A DNA stretch of 64,000 nt from Candidatus Hadarchaeales archaeon (GCA_038736355.1 JAVYML010000001.1:1-64000); one strand, 5' to 3'. Positions 29,801-39,055 are shown, counted from the stretch's first letter. The notes: a model not told the origin generated them from the letters alone. Numbers and translations are program-made.

Positions 29801-32800
29801 CTCACCGGGACTTTCCCCCTTCTCCCCACCAGCATGCGTACACGGGGGGGTCTCTCCCCGACACCTTCTGAGAGCCTGATCAAAACTCCTAGGGGAATGT
29901 GGTTCGGGTTCCCCTTCTTGTAGAGGAAGCCCTCCAAGCTCTTGAGGGAGACCCCGGCCATCCTCGCCAGCTCCCGATTGGTGAGCCCACGCTTCTTGAG
30001 CTTCCCAACCAGCCTCCGGAGCTTGGGGAGGGCCTCCTCGCTCGGGACCCTCCAGCGGGGCCCAAAAATCGAGTATGGGTCAATCCCGACAGCACGTCCC
30101 CTGGCCTTTATTCTCCTGAGGACGGGGAGGTAATCGCCTGGCCTCAGGTCCTCCGCCCTCACCCGCACCTTTCTCCCTCCCGAGAGGGCGATGAGGGGTG
30201 AACCAGGGGTTAGTCTCAACTCAGAACCGTCGGAGGTTCTCACCCTAACCCAGTACTCGGGTATGTGCGTTCTGCCCAAAAGCTCCACCCTGTCCCTGAA
30301 AACCCTCAGGCGAGCAGTCTCCGTGGCCAGCAAAGTCCGCAGCAGATTGGGCTTCCTGAGGTAGAGATTGGCACCCGAGAGAAGGATTTCCCCCCTCTGA
30401 CTCTTCAGCTCAAGCTCGAAGGTCTTCCCCACCTCCCTCAACACGCCCTCCCCGTCCACGAAGTGGGTGGACGGATGAACGCACTCAAGCCTCACCCAGT
30501 GGGGATGGGGCAATTGAAGCTCCGCGGTGTTGTGGCAGAGGATCTGGTTGCACACGAAGCTCTGGGTTTCGGGCAGGCTGAGGTCGTAGACATATCCCTC
30601 CCACTCCTCCTCTTCCACGCCCACGACCCTGTCGAAGTAGAGATCGCTCCTGGCCAGCCTGTAAAGGGACGTCCTCCTGAAGGCGGGGGAAAGCTCTCCC
30701 AGCACCAGCACTTCCTCCCTCCCCACCCTCCCCCTCCGAAGGGCCCTCCTGAGGCGGGAGAGGAACCAATGGTTCTTCCCCAGCTTTCCGGCCAACCCGG
30801 CTGTATGCTCCCTCAGCTCCTCCCTCAACCTCCCCGCGAGAGGGAGGGGATCCGTTTCCTGTCCCGTCCTGCGGGAAGCGGCCTGCTCCAACTTCCTCCT
30901 CTTTTCCTCCCCTATCAGCCCTATCTTCTCCCTCAGGAGGCGGAGGAACCTGGCGCCGGAGATGGAACCCCTGTATACCCCCCTCCCACCGTTGCTTCCC
31001 ACCATCCCCTCCTCCAGCCTCAGGCGGGAGATGATGCCGAACCTGAGGAGGAGGGCCTGGAGGTCCCGCAGGAGAGCTGGGGAGGCGGAAGAGAACTGAA
31101 CCTCGTATCTTGTCACGCATCCATTGGCGCTCAGGTAACCACGCAGGAGCCCAGCCACCACCTCCTCCGTGGCCCCGAGGAAAACCTCCGGGACCCTGCG
31201 CTCGTGGTCTTCCCTTAGCCCCAGCACCTCCTGGAAGAAGGTCTTGAAAACGGCGGAGTTTATGAGGAGGGAGTGCCCGTCGCTGTGCTCTCGCACCCTA
31301 AGCCCCAGCCGGGAGGCGAGCCTCCTCACGGTTTCGGCCAGCTCACCCTTCTGTCCGACGGAAAAGCCCACGGAGTTCTTGTCGTAGAAACCGTCCGCCA
31401 ACCAGATACCGGCCAGAATCCCCAGCTCCTCGCACAGCTTGATCCTGGGGGGGAGGATTTGGGGGGAGGTCGCGTGGGGCACGTACATCCCCCCGTCGGC
31501 CGCCAGCTTGAACCTCCCAAACCTGGAATCGCTGGTCAAATCGAAGGTGGGGTCTTCCCCCTCTATCCTGATTCTCCCCGGAACCGCCAGATAGTCCCCA
31601 ATCCTCAGCTCCCCACCCCTGATGGGACGAAGCTCCCCTCCTCTCACCCCAAAAAGGGAATGATCCTTGGTAACCCTGATCTCCCTCCCCGTAGCCGTGC
31701 GAATCCTGACCAGCGGCTTCCTCACCCAGTGCCTGATGAAGAGGCTGGGCCTCTCGAAGCGCACCTTACCCTCCCCATCCAGGGTCAGGACCTCCCAGGG
31801 GGCCTCTCCCACCTCGTGACCGGAGACCGCCCTCCATCCCCTCTCCCGCAGGGCCCTTTCCACCAGCTCACCCAGCGTGGTCCTGATCACCCTACCCTCC
31901 ACCTTGGCCAGCACCTCCGCCTCCCCACTCACGCTGTCCTCTATCGAGATGATCCTCTCGTGTGCCGGAACGAAGGTGGTGGCGGCATTCAGGAGGGTGG
32001 TCTTTCCGCTCCCCGTTCCCCCCGAGAAGAGGATGTTGGCAGGCTTGACATCCAAACCGTGTACCAAAAGCCAGAGGAAGGCCCCCACCTCGGGAGAAAG
32101 GGTGCCGAAGTTCATGAGATCCACCACGGTGAGGGGATCCTTCCTGAACTTCCTGATGGAGAGGGTGGGACCTTCCAGGGAAACCGGAGGAATGGTGGCG
32201 TTGATCCTGCTACCATCGGGAAGACGGGCATCCAGAAGGGGCATTTGGTGGTCTATCCTCCTACCCACCAGTCTTGCCATCTTGTCTATGTAGTATCTTA
32301 TCGTGTCCTCATCCTCGAAAACGATGTTGGTGGAACACATCCCATACCTGCTGTGGTAGACGTAAACGGGTTTGTTCACCCCTATCACAAGGATGTCTTC
32401 CAACTTGTCATCGGCGATGAGGTAATCCAAGGGCCCATAACCAATCATGTCGTGGAAGGCCAGTTCGGAGAGTTCTTTCAACCTTCCCGAAGGCAAACGC
32501 ATTCCTTTGCTCTCCCTCTCCAGGATCTTCATGAGTTCCTGCATGAAGATCCTACGGCGTTCGGAGGGATCCGTTATGCTATCTGGATCGATCTTGATCT
32601 CCTCAACTGCCTTTTTCTTACAGAGGGCCAGCAATTCCCTTTCCTTCTGTGTTAGCTCTGGAATCCTCAACCTGTAGAGGGGAAGGCTCTCCCCTTCGAG
32701 TTTTAGGATTTCTGCCGTACCATACCTATCCAAAACCTTCTCCACCTTCCCCTTCACTTCGGGGGAGAGGAGGGGACCCGCCTTCCTTTCTTCAAGCTTG

Positions 32801-32913
32801 GAAACTTCGGGTGTCTCACCGAGCAAACGGGAGAGGACTTCCTTTCCCCCGGGCTTTTCTTCCTTAAGCCTCAGGAGTCTCTCGATCTCCTTGCGTTTTT
32901 CCTTTCCTACCAC
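26842..32913 (-). CDS. klbA: KlbA-type secretion ATPase interrupted by three inteins
   Basis: The 2023-residue precursor should splice to a 544-residue ATPase. N-extein residues 1-326 hold the N-terminal domain and Walker A GGTGSGKT (298-305). Extein pieces follow at 796-810, 1297-1348 (Walker [10 protein letters not shown]) and 1873-2023 (His box GTLHANS). Rejoined, they restore IISIEDTAELQ, WVRLETRPPN and GHNGCMGT, as in uninterrupted homologues. All three inteins sit in the catalytic core between Walker A and the His box. The third occupies the site known for the Methanocaldococcus KlbA intein. The gene powers the pilus-like machine with the two T2SF genes downstream and a membrane protein upstream. 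Confidence 0.95.
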   Translation of the reverse strand: MVGKEKRKEIERLLRLKEEKPGGKEVLSRLLGETPEVSKLEERKAGPLLSPEVKGKVEKVLDRYGTAEILKLEGESLPLYRLRIPELTQKERELLALCKKKAVEEIKIDPDSITDPSERRRIFMQELMKILERESKGMRLPSGRLKELSELAFHDMIGYGPLDYLIADDKLEDILVIGVNKPVYVYHSRYGMCSTNIVFEDEDTIRYYIDKMARLVGRRIDHQMPLLDARLPDGSRINATIPPVSLEGPTLSIRKFRKDPLTVVDLMNFGTLSPEVGAFLWLLVHGLDVKPANILFSGGTGSGKTTLLNAATTFVPAHERIISIEDSVSGEAEVLAKVEGRVIRTTLGELVERALRERGWRAVSGHEVGEAPWEVLTLDGEGKVRFERPSLFIRHWVRKPLVRIRTATGREIRVTKDHSLFGVRGGELRPIRGGELRIGDYLAVPGRIRIEGEDPTFDLTSDSRFGRFKLAADGGMYVPHATSPQILPPRIKLCEELGILAGIWLADGFYDKNSVGFSVGQKGELAETVRRLASRLGLRVREHSDGHSLLINSAVFKTFFQEVLGLREDHERRVPEVFLGATEEVVAGLLRGYLSANGCVTRYEVQFSSASPALLRDLQALLLRFGIISRLRLEEGMVGSNGGRGVYRGSISGARFLRLLREKIGLIGEEKRRKLEQAASRRTGQETDPLPLAGRLREELREHTAGLAGKLGKNHWFLSRLRRALRRGRVGREEVLVLGELSPAFRRTSLYRLARSDLYFDRVVGVEEEEWEGYVYDLSLPETQSFVCNQILCHNTAELQLPHPHWVRLECVHPSTHFVDGEGVLREVGKTFELELKSQRGEILLSGANLYLRKPNLLRTLLATETARLRVFRDRVELLGRTHIPEYWVRVRTSDGSELRLTPGSPLIALSGGRKVRVRAEDLRPGDYLPVLRRIKARGRAVGIDPYSIFGPRWRVPSEEALPKLRRLVGKLKKRGLTNRELARMAGVSLKSLEGFLYKKGNPNHIPLGVLIRLSEGVGERPPRVRMLVGRRGKVPVRIPGKVDEGLSYLVGVISGDGSLEEYRIKIYPGRRMGRISTLFRESFGLLPVVRKRVRKGKTEWCYVVDSAVVSHFFRKVFGLPVGKKAKSVRVPEVIQRSGEGVIAAYLAGLVDTDGCVDWRNNRIFLSTSSRELAFGVRYLLLRLGVFSKLRRRKGGFKRSFGYQVVVSGGESESLASKLLPYLEDRNRKRARAMLGRDWQHRPRGVLGGEGDVLWCKVVEVRRERNWRATPSYNVAPASSHYYPAGETGLIATNPNTRPPNIEGRGEITMDDLVKNALRMRPDRIVVGEVRGPEARTMFTAMNTGHNGALFDTSVIQFPDGSHRLIGEVCEELFRKYAGRERKYGDLEFIELEEGDRFDVVSVDGRLKAGVHTVTRVWRRKVRKGEKMVRILTRSGQEVILTRNHPLFTIAGGEVVRKEAGSLKPGEFVACLLSPPVEEREPRVDLELFRGLSRYLLVPDGEGEVTFLGRRYRKVPNNGGEELWRAEFMLSPNSHPVRIPSSISTELAYLAGVVCGDGYLSSDGYFTSVTFDDEEYLEEFIRCARIYLPGYEFRGRREGKFCRLDLGSKIFSEVLAKVFGIPRGSKAASWTVPDLVLVRREILSSYLAGLFDADGSVDAGTPSIMLTTKSEEGARKVWYGLQRLGIPAVVRKYENGGKGALYRVMVRGVENLERFLRTIPMHHGRKRRELERVVREQRSYRGTYVERVPGVGESLRRLRESLGLSVAELSRRASRYWRVSESLIRHLEKGRSLAVGRRALGAMASAMLEEAKKRGDVGAVEVACKLGLLASSDVYWDEVERVEEVELEGKTVYDLTVEEDHNYVANGVLVSNCMGTLHANSAAETITRLTEPPMSVPPIMIPALDVIVMLQRIYHRQKGHIRRITEIAEITGLEGGKPQLSRIFKWNPRTDRVEPTGVPLKFRQVLSELSGRSGTEIELELKRRAMVLEWMRQKGIRNVFEVGKVIQEYYQDPEGLLKKVKGG
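27298..28869 (-). mobile_element. Intein 3 (Ala1, class 2, KlbA site), 524 residues
   Basis: Precursor residues 1349-1872, between NTGHNG and CMGT. It starts with Ala instead of Cys or Ser, like the known KlbA class 2 inteins that splice by direct attack of the +1 Cys, and it ends VLVSN. Block B is LTRNHPLF. Both LAGLIDADG motifs ([18 protein letters not shown]) keep their acidic residues. A helix-turn-helix segment ([17 protein letters not shown]) follows the endonuclease. Confidence 0.93.
29026..30483 (-). mobile_element. Intein 2 (Cys1) with unusual splice residues and an internal HTH, 486 residues
   Basis: Precursor residues 811-1296, between WVRLE and TRPPN. It starts with Cys and ends ATNPN. 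The block B His is replaced ([10 protein letters not shown] where TxxH is usual), and the penultimate His is Pro. LAGLIDADG motifs VGVISGDG and LAGLVDTDG look complete. A helix-turn-helix ([20 protein letters not shown]) is inserted before the endonuclease. The boundary is set by the extein continuity seen in related ATPases. Confidence 0.88.
30529..31935 (-). mobile_element. Intein 1 (Ser1, LAGLIDADG type), 469 residues
   Basis: Precursor residues 327-795. It begins [12 protein letters not shown] after IISIED and ends ILCHN before Thr. Block B is VTKDHSLF with the expected Thr and His. Two degenerate LAGLIDADG motifs (LAGIWLADG and GYLSANG) show a dodecapeptide homing endonuclease; the second has lost its acidic residue to Asn, so cleavage activity is doubtful. 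Splicing residues look intact. Confidence 0.92.
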
Positions 32914-32962
32914 TTCCTCCCCTTATTTCCCTCGACGCCTGGGGATAAAAGGTAGAATCAAC

Positions 32963-34060
32963 TCAAAGCACTAAAGCCAAAATTATGTCCTTCAAGTTGG
33001 TCTGGTAAAACTCGTATCTCAGGATGAGCTCCCCAGCCTCCCTGGGAACCCTCACCAAGTATACCATGGTCAGGTCCAGGTTTCCTGCACCCACTCCCTG
33101 GAGGGAACCAAGCACCTTTAAGAGGTAATCCTTGAGGTTTAGGGCTTCGGCTTCCGTGGATCCTCCTGCCGCCGCTTTGAGGGTTTCCCAGATATCAATA
33201 CTATAGGAGGAGGAGGTCGTGCCCACCGTCCTATTCCAGTTGATGGTCCGGAGATCGGCTTCGGAACTCATCACCTTCGTCACGGTGGCATTGCCCACCA
33301 GCAGAAACATGTTATCCCTTTGGAGATCGTAAACGTAGAGGTTCACCCTAGAGCCCGGGAGAACGGAAGGTGACATTTTAAGGGGGGAGAGAACGGGCAC
33401 CTCTAACTCCTCCGTCCCTTCGAAATGTAATTCTCTGAGGAAGGTCCAATCGCTGGAGAGCACAAGCTCCCTGGCATTCTCCTTGGTGAGGTAAGTCCAG
33501 GAAGTGGGGGAATTGTGTTTCATGATTACCCTTTCGTTCTCTATGGAAGAGATGAGGCCGAGCAGGTATTCCCTCCAGACGGCGGTGGCCCTCCTACCTA
33601 TTTCCTCCTGCATAACTTGGAGCTCCGAAAGGGTATTCTTCGAATTGACCTCCGCCCTCAGCTCGGAAGCCAGGGAGGAAAGGAGGGACACGTTGGAGGC
33701 GGAGTGATAGGTTCCGTTGGAGGCGAGCTCTACCAACCTCAAAAGGTTTTCCCTTGTCCTTTCCCTCACCAGGGCTGCGTTGACCTCCACCAGGATGGAT
33801 CCAACCTCTCCGACCGACTTGGCCTTCTTTATCCTAGCGGAAAACTGTTGGGCCAAGGTCTTTGCCTGATCCGTCGGTACCCTTGCTAAACCCGAAGCTA
33901 CCTGTTGTAAGGCCGAAGTCTTGGCCTCCCTGAGATCCTCCGCGGCGGGCCTCGCCCAAAGGAAAAGATAGGCGGAGAAAAAAGCAAGACCTATGAGGGA
34001 AAAAATCACCGCCGCCCCAAGGATGGGTCTCCAATCCTTTACCTTTCGGCGAGTAACCAT
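32963..34060 (-). CDS. Membrane-anchored pilus-cluster protein of unknown function
   Basis: A 365-residue protein with a basic N-terminus, one membrane helix (residues 13-35, ILGAAVIFSLIGLAFFSAYL), then a helical and beta-containing extracytoplasmic domain. The helical part (residues 40-170) is rich in Ala, Glu and Arg and likely coiled-coil; the rest includes VNLYVYDLQRDNMFLLVGN. It is the first gene of the KlbA operon, 49 bases before klbA, and divergent from the prepilin peptidase. Probably an accessory or structural part of the pilus machine; no family assigned. Confidence 0.65.
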   Translation of the reverse strand: MVTRRKVKDWRPILGAAVIFSLIGLAFFSAYLFLWARPAAEDLREAKTSALQQVASGLARVPTDQAKTLAQQFSARIKKAKSVGEVGSILVEVNAALVRERTRENLLRLVELASNGTYHSASNVSLLSSLASELRAEVNSKNTLSELQVMQEEIGRRATAVWREYLLGLISSIENERVIMKHNSPTSWTYLTKENARELVLSSDWTFLRELHFEGTEELEVPVLSPLKMSPSVLPGSRVNLYVYDLQRDNMFLLVGNATVTKVMSSEADLRTINWNRTVGTTSSSYSIDIWETLKAAAGGSTEAEALNLKDYLLKVLGSLQGVGAGNLDLTMVYLVRVPREAGELILRYEFYQTNLKDIILALVL

Positions 34061-34146
34061 TCTTACTCCTCGGAGGGATGACTTTTAATAACTACCGAAA
34101 AGGGAATCACGGGAGCCTTAAATGTGGGAGAGGAGAGAGGAAAGAA

Positions 34147-34917
34147 GTGCTGGAGTTCCTCCCCACTGCTCTGGCTCTTTTAACGGCCACGGTGGCGATT
34201 TATACGGATGTTTTCAAGAATAGGATCATCCCGGACACCCTCACCCTTCCCATGATAGGGATAGGAATCCTCTTCCATCTCTTCTTGGGGGTATGGAAAG
34301 GGAATCTTTACCTAGCCCTTTCCGGGATGATGGGGGCAATCCTGGCCTTCTCCCTTTCCTACCTCCTCTGGCTCTTGGGGGGATGGGCGGGAGGGGACGT
34401 GAAACTCCTCACGGCCTTCGGTGCCCTTCTACCCTCCTACACACCCCCACATTCCAATCCCCCTTATTCCGGTCTACCCCTCTTTCCCCTCACCATCCTC
34501 TTCAACACCGTACTCCTCACCCTTCCCCTGCTTTTCGCCTACGCCCTTTTCTGTTTCCTGAGGGGACGCCATCCTTTCTTCGAAGAAGTCAAGATCACGG
34601 AACTGAAGGAAGGAATGATCCCAGCGGAATACATCTATGAGAGGGGGGGGAGGATAGGGAGGGAAGAGGCCCCGCTGGGAATAGCCCCTCCCCCCAAGGC
34701 CGATGTTTTCTTCACCAACCCGCGCAGGGCCTCTGGTCTTACTAGGGCCCAAATTGCTAAACTCAGAAAGTTGGTGGCGGGAAAGAGACTGGAAAATCGT
34801 CTTAAGATAAAGAAGGGCATCCCCTTTGCCCCCTCCCTTGCCGTCGGGCTCTTCTCCGCCCTTTTTTATGGGGATCTCTATTGGTCCCTCATCCTCTGGC
34901 TGGGGAGTCTCCTCTGA
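34147..34917 (+). CDS. Archaeal prepilin peptidase (A24 aspartic protease)
   Basis: About 256 residues, polytopic. The two catalytic aspartates are visible: one in VAIYTDVFKNRIIPDTLTLP near the N-terminus and one in the GxGD motif, here WAGGDVKLLTAFG. The enzyme cleaves class III leader peptides of pilins such as those predicted at 2059 and 4888. A hydrophilic insertion of about 90 residues lies before a final pair of membrane helices. GTG at 34147 behind GAGAGGA was chosen; a longer frame from 34078 has no supporting conservation. Its position beside the klbA operon supports the assignment. Confidence 0.85.
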   Translation: MLEFLPTALALLTATVAIYTDVFKNRIIPDTLTLPMIGIGILFHLFLGVWKGNLYLALSGMMGAILAFSLSYLLWLLGGWAGGDVKLLTAFGALLPSYTPPHSNPPYSGLPLFPLTILFNTVLLTLPLLFAYALFCFLRGRHPFFEEVKITELKEGMIPAEYIYERGGRIGREEAPLGIAPPPKADVFFTNPRRASGLTRAQIAKLRKLVAGKRLENRLKIKKGIPFAPSLAVGLFSALFYGDLYWSLILWLGSLL

Positions 34918-34919
34918 AC

Positions 34920-36170
34920 TCAGAACCCCACGATTTCCGCTTCCCCACCCAATCTTTTCCATTCGGAGAGAAAACCCGAATAGGAGGAACGAAAGGCCCT
35001 AGGACCGTCCACTATTCTCGTCTCCCCTTCCGCCGCCAATCCTGCCGCCAAGAAGGCACCCACCAGTACGTAATCGTTACCTCCCTCCACCTTGGCCCCC
35101 TTCAACCCCCTTACCCCCTCCACCACCACCCTCTCCCCCTCCTTCTCTATTCTCGCCCCCATCTTCCTGAGATTTTCCACCGTCAAAGTCAACCTATCAG
35201 CTTTCATTTCCTTCGCCCTATCCACTCCCTTGAAAATGGTCCTGCCCTCCCCTAGGGAGGCCAAAACAGCGGCATAGGGAAAGAGCTCGGCCCTTCCCGA
35301 AAGATCTAACTTGGTACCTCTGGGTCTTTGGGGTCCCTTCACCCACCATCCCTTCCTCCCCTTCACCAGCCTTATCCCCATCTCCTGCAGGAGTCTGAGG
35401 AAAGCCCCCCCTTCCTCTCTTCCTCCCCTCAACTTGAGCTTGGAATCCGTGAGGAGGGAGGCCACCACGAAGGGGGCTGCAGCGTAAAGACTGGGGGGGA
35501 CGGTCAGGACATGCGACCTCAACACGCTCGATACGATCTTTATCCTCCTCCCCCTCCCCAAAATTTTCACCCCAGCCTTTCTCATCGTTTCCACCATTCT
35601 CTCCCCTTCACCGGAAAGTTCCACTTCCACCCCCTCTCTGGTATAGGGGGCCACGGGAAGGAGGGGATAAAGCTCGGAAGGCTCCACCCCTTCCAACCTC
35701 CCTCCCCTCAAACCTCCCCCGAAAACGATGAAAGGCGCGGTCCCCCTCGATCCCGAAGAACTCACCTCCCCGCCCATTTCCCTCACCATCTTCAGTAAGG
35801 GAATCATGCAACGGCGACGGAGTTGGGAGTCTCCCGTGACCACGAGTACTCTGGAGGAAAGGGTGGCGAGGAAAACCAACATACCGAAGACCGTACCCGA
35901 ATTCCCTGCTTCCAACACATTTCCCTTCGGTTGAACTTTACCCCCCATGCCCCAGATAGTCCATTCACCCTTCCCCCTCTGCACGACGGCCCCCAGTTTT
36001 TCCAATTCCCTGAGGAGGGGAAGGGTATCCCCTGCCACCAGGGGTTTCCTCACCACGATCTTACCCTCGGAAAGAAAGGCGAGGACCGAAAAGAATTGGG
36101 TGTAAAGCTTGGAGGGCTGAAGCTCCATCTCACCATGGAGCGCACCTCCCCCCTTGATGAAAAGCTCCAT
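34920..36170 (-). CDS. EPSP synthase-like paralogue with altered active site
   Basis: A 416-residue protein with the whole enolpyruvyl-transferase fold but changed key segments compared with the true AroA in this window. PSKSYTHRA is PSKLYTQFF, DAKNSGTTLRLM is EAGNSGTVFGML, LRRRPMGPL is LRRRCMIPL, and LKETDRL is AKEMKADRL. The lysine after Pro-Ser and the paired arginines are kept. It may use another phosphorylated substrate or be non-catalytic. UDP-GlcNAc enolpyruvyl transferase is unlikely in an archaeon. The stop lies 2 bases from that of the convergent prepilin peptidase gene, and its start faces tbp. Confidence 0.75.
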   Translation of the reverse strand: MELFIKGGGALHGEMELQPSKLYTQFFSVLAFLSEGKIVVRKPLVAGDTLPLLRELEKLGAVVQRGKGEWTIWGMGGKVQPKGNVLEAGNSGTVFGMLVFLATLSSRVLVVTGDSQLRRRCMIPLLKMVREMGGEVSSSGSRGTAPFIVFGGGLRGGRLEGVEPSELYPLLPVAPYTREGVEVELSGEGERMVETMRKAGVKILGRGRRIKIVSSVLRSHVLTVPPSLYAAAPFVVASLLTDSKLKLRGGREEGGAFLRLLQEMGIRLVKGRKGWWVKGPQRPRGTKLDLSGRAELFPYAAVLASLGEGRTIFKGVDRAKEMKADRLTLTVENLRKMGARIEKEGERVVVEGVRGLKGAKVEGGNDYVLVGAFLAAGLAAEGETRIVDGPRAFRSSYSGFLSEWKRLGGEAEIVGF

Positions 36171-36197
36171 CCTTCTTGGCTAGGGAAGAGAGGATTT

Positions 36198-36737
36198 TTA
36201 TTTGAGGATCTTGAGAATGGCCCTAGCCGCGGCCTCTATATCCTTCATGGTCTTGGCACCCGCACAAACCCCCTTCCCCGAGACGAAGAGGAGGACCACG
36301 GCCTTGGGTTTTTCCAATCTGAAAACCAAGCCAGGAAAAACCTCGGGTTCGTACTCGGTATTTTCATACATCCTAGAAATCTTTTCCAGATCGAATTCCC
36401 TCTTGAAGTCGAAAGAAGCCACGATGTTCTGTACCTGAACCTTGGGCTCCGATTTTATCTTGGCCCCAGCCTTTTTCAGTTTCTGGGTGAGCTTCTTGAT
36501 GGCCAATTTGGCGTCCCTCATGCTCCTCGCCCCTACGCAGTTCATCTTTCCGGAGGAGAAAATCAGGAAGGAAGCCGGGGGATCCTCAGACTTATAGGCT
36601 ATTCCAGGAAAAACCTCGGGATCGTACCTAGCATTGTCCAGCATCTTCGCCAATCTCTCCAAGTTGAAGGTGACTCCTTCGTAGGCCACGGAAAGGACTA
36701 TGTTCTGAATCTCGATATCCACCCCGGGGACCGGCAT
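36198..36737 (-). CDS. tbp: TATA-box-binding protein
   Basis: A 179-residue general transcription factor that nucleates the archaeal preinitiation complex. Two direct repeats of about 88 residues are evident: IQNIVLSVAYEG with YDPEVFPGIAYK and SSGKMNCVGAR, then VQNIVASFDFKR with YEPEVFPGLVFR and SGKGVCAGAK. The DNA-contacting phenylalanines precede PG in both repeats. The ATG giving MPVPGVDIEIQNIV is chosen; upstream in-frame codons cross the promoter. No acidic C-terminal tail; it ends ARAILKILK. Confidence 0.97.
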   Translation of the reverse strand: MPVPGVDIEIQNIVLSVAYEGVTFNLERLAKMLDNARYDPEVFPGIAYKSEDPPASFLIFSSGKMNCVGARSMRDAKLAIKKLTQKLKKAGAKIKSEPKVQVQNIVASFDFKREFDLEKISRMYENTEYEPEVFPGLVFRLEKPKAVVLLFVSGKGVCAGAKTMKDIEAAARAILKILK

Positions 36738-36761
36738 CCAAACTTTTCTAAGCCATGGAAG

Positions 36762-36770
36762 ATTTAAAAG
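36762..36770 (-). promoter_or_regulatory. TATA box of tbp
   Basis: CTTTTAAAT on the minus strand lies 25-33 bases before the tbp ATG, so the transcript should start at or just before the start codon (leaderless). The AAAGG on the other strand also acts as the ribosome site of the divergent radical SAM gene. Confidence 0.5.
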
Positions 36771-36777
36771 GTTGGGA

Positions 36778-37863
36778 ATGACCCTCCAACCAAACAGGTT
36801 CGGCTCCTTCGTGGTGGGTGAGATGCCTGAGGGATGCAGGCTTTGTGTCAGGGGAGCCAAGATGGTCCTCTTCTTGACGGGCCTCTGTCACCGTTCTTGC
36901 TTCTACTGTCCCCTTTCTTCCCTGAGAAAAAACAAGGATGTTATCTACGCCAACGAGCGCCCCATTCATTCCACAAGGGAGATGCTGAAGGAAGCGGAGC
37001 TCATGGATGCCTTGGGAACGGGTATCACGGGCGGTGATCCTTCCCTGAGGTTCAGAAGACTCCTGCGCTATCTAAGGGTGTTGAAAGAAGAACTGGGGAA
37101 AGACCATCACGTCCATCTCTATTGTTCGGAGCTCTCGAGGGAAAGACTGAGAAGACTGAGGGAAGAGGGCTTGGACGAAATAAGGTTTCACACTTGGAAT
37201 CCAGAACCCGTACGGAAGGGGGTGGAGGAGGGATTGAACTGCGGGGTGGAACTTCCTTCTCTTCCCGGGAGCTTCAGAATCCTCACCAAACTCCTCAAGG
37301 AGCTGGAAAAGGTGGGATGCTCCTTCGTTAACCTGAACGAGTTGGAGTTCTCAGAAACCAACTCTGAAGAATTGAAGAAGAGAGGCTTCAAACTCAAGTC
37401 GGATACTTCCGTTGCCGTGAAAGGGAGCGAAGAATTGGCCCTGAGGGTGCTGGAATGGGCTTCGGAAAACACCGAGCTGAACCTCCACTACTGTCCCAGC
37501 CGTCTGAAGGATGGAGTACAGCTCCGAAACCGTCTTAAAAGAAGGGCCAAGAAGGTTGCCAAACCCTACGAGGTCCTCACCCCTGAGGGTCTGCTCGTGA
37601 AGGGGATCATCACCGGGATACCGTTGGAAAGATTGGTGTTGGAAAGGAGAAGACTCTTGAGGAAGTATGGAATACCCCCCGAACTCCTCTCCGTCAACCG
37701 CCGAAAGGGCAGGTTGGAAACCTCTCCTGAAATCTCTGAAAAACTTTCTGAACTGGAAAGGGGAATGAATTTCGCCTGGGTGGAAAGTTATCCCACCTTC
37801 GACGGGCTCGAGGTAACGGTTATTCCCTTACCCTTAGCTTCTAGCCCGAGGAAGTCTCTTTGA
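36778..37863 (+). CDS. Radical SAM protein related to pyruvate formate-lyase activase
   Basis: A 361-residue archaeal radical SAM enzyme. GLCHRSCFYCPLS holds the CxxxCxxC iron-sulfur motif. GTGITGGDPSLRFRRLL follows as the SAM-binding GGDP segment, and upstream are two cysteines in EGCRLCVRG that could bind another metal. The C-terminal half (LNLHYCPSRLKDGVQLRNRL) is typical of the conserved archaeal group COG2108, whose substrate is unknown. ATG at 36778 has an AAAGG ribosome site; TTG six bases earlier is possible. Confidence 0.82.
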   Translation: MTLQPNRFGSFVVGEMPEGCRLCVRGAKMVLFLTGLCHRSCFYCPLSSLRKNKDVIYANERPIHSTREMLKEAELMDALGTGITGGDPSLRFRRLLRYLRVLKEELGKDHHVHLYCSELSRERLRRLREEGLDEIRFHTWNPEPVRKGVEEGLNCGVELPSLPGSFRILTKLLKELEKVGCSFVNLNELEFSETNSEELKKRGFKLKSDTSVAVKGSEELALRVLEWASENTELNLHYCPSRLKDGVQLRNRLKRRAKKVAKPYEVLTPEGLLVKGIITGIPLERLVLERRRLLRKYGIPPELLSVNRRKGRLETSPEISEKLSELERGMNFAWVESYPTFDGLEVTVIPLPLASSPRKSL

Positions 37864-38071
37864 GGGAAGCACTGCTCCTGGCCAAAATGATGTCCCCAAT
37901 GGCCAAGACTTGGGAGAAGGGGAGGGAGAGAAGGGTATTGCCCCTCTTGCCCAGAACCAATCCTACCACCTTTCCCTCCTCGTCACTCAAGAGGATGTCC
38001 CTTACCGATCCCACATATTTTGCCTTATCGTTGTAGATTTGGAGCCCCTGTATTTTGGAAAGTCTGAGCAT
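37841..38071 (-). CDS. PRC-barrel domain protein
   Basis: A 76-residue single-domain protein: KIQGLQIYNDKAKYVGSVRD, LSDEEGKVVGLVLG and LLSLPFSQVLAIGDIILA outline the PRC beta-barrel. Small archaeal PRC-barrel proteins bind RNA-processing or cell-division partners; which one is not deducible here. The start was placed at the ATG before LRLSKIQG, because longer readings overlap the divergent reductase gene. Its 3' end overlaps the radical SAM gene by about 23 bases. Confidence 0.75.
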   Translation of the reverse strand: MLRLSKIQGLQIYNDKAKYVGSVRDILLSDEEGKVVGLVLGKRGNTLLSLPFSQVLAIGDIILARSSASLKETSSG

Positions 38072-38150
38072 CTGTGATTTTAGGTCCCTTTCGATATAAA
38101 CCTGACGGAAAAGACGCGGTAGGTTAAAGAGAAACGATGTGAAAGAAAGG

Positions 38151-38825
38151 ATGATGCGTCGTCCATATGTCATCATGAACGCCGCCATGACGCTGGATGG
38201 AAAAATTGCCACCAAGGAGGGAGATAGCAAAATCTCTTGTCCCGAAGACCTAGACAGGGTTCACAGGTTGAGGGCGGAAGTGGATGCCATCATGGTAGGA
38301 GCGGGTACTGTCCTTTCCGACGATCCCTCTTTGACCGTGAGGAGGGCCAAGGGAAAGAACCCCCTAAGGGTGGTGGTGGACGGAAGGGCCAGCATCCCTC
38401 CCACCGCCAGGATCCTGGACCGCTCCTCACCCACGCTCGTGGTGGTTTCGGAGAGGGCTCCTGAAGCCAGGGTAAGAGAGCTGAGAAGAAGGGGGGCTGA
38501 GGTAATAAGGAAGGGAAGGGAGAAGGTGGATCTTCCCCGCCTGCTGGAAGAATTGGGGAAGAGGGGGATAAGGAAGATTTTGCTGGAGGGTGGATCCACC
38601 CTCAACTGGTACATGCTCTCCTCGGGTCTGGTGGATGAGATCAGGGTGGCCGTTTCACCCATGATCGTGGGAGGTGAAAAGGCCAAGACTCTGGTGGGGG
38701 GTGAGGGTTTTGGAAGGGTAGAGGAGGGGATAAGGCTGGAACTGAAGAAAGTTTCTAAGGTGGGAAAGGACCTCCTCCTCGTCTACAAGGTGAAGGCTTT
38801 AAGAAGGGGAATTAAAGGAAAATGA
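38151..38825 (+). CDS. RibD C-domain-type reductase (diaminohydroxy-ribosylaminopyrimidine phosphate reductase)
   Basis: A 224-residue NADPH-dependent reductase in archaeal riboflavin synthesis, which also feeds F420. Landmarks are RPYVIMNAAMTLDGKIAT, VDAIMVGAGTVLSDDPSLTV, LRVVVDGRASIP, KILLEGGSTLNWYML, and SPMIVGGEKAKTLVGGEG. Like archaeal and fungal (Rib7) enzymes it lacks the deaminase half of bacterial RibD. ATG at 38151 follows AAAGAAAGG. Its stop overlaps the next start (ATGA), so the two genes are coupled. Confidence 0.88.
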   Translation: MMRRPYVIMNAAMTLDGKIATKEGDSKISCPEDLDRVHRLRAEVDAIMVGAGTVLSDDPSLTVRRAKGKNPLRVVVDGRASIPPTARILDRSSPTLVVVSERAPEARVRELRRRGAEVIRKGREKVDLPRLLEELGKRGIRKILLEGGSTLNWYMLSSGLVDEIRVAVSPMIVGGEKAKTLVGGEGFGRVEEGIRLELKKVSKVGKDLLLVYKVKALRRGIKGK

Positions 38826-39055
38826 TGCTAGCCTATGTCCTCATCACGGCTGCCATAGGAAAGGTCCAAGCGGTGATGAAGGAACTTAAAAAGATACCTG
38901 GTGTCAAATCCGCCCATGTGGTGACTGGACCCTACGACATCATCGCCTTCGTTGAAACCAAGGATCTGGCTTCCCTCAGTAACACCGTGATAAAGGGTAT
39001 CCACAGCATAAAGGGCGTGGTGGACACCAACACCGCCATTGTCGTAGAGCTCTAA
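38822..39055 (+). CDS. Stand-alone Lrp/AsnC ligand-binding (RAM) domain protein
   Basis: A 77-residue alpha/beta domain with no DNA-binding helix-turn-helix. AYVLITAAIGKVQAVMKEL, VKSAHVVTGPYDIIAFVETKD and GVVDTNTAIVV match the C-terminal effector domain of Lrp-family regulators. Such proteins form rings, bind amino acids and can pair with full-length Lrp proteins. It is coupled to the reductase gene before it and overlaps the hydrolase end on the other strand by 4 bases. Confidence 0.88.
   Translation: MMLAYVLITAAIGKVQAVMKELKKIPGVKSAHVVTGPYDIIAFVETKDLASLSNTVIKGIHSIKGVVDTNTAIVVEL

Noticed and set aside
34920-36170. UDP-GlcNAc 1-carboxyvinyltransferase (MurA)
   Set aside because: Archaea lack murein and the sequence is closer in layout to AroA; no MurA-type catalytic Cys loop seen.
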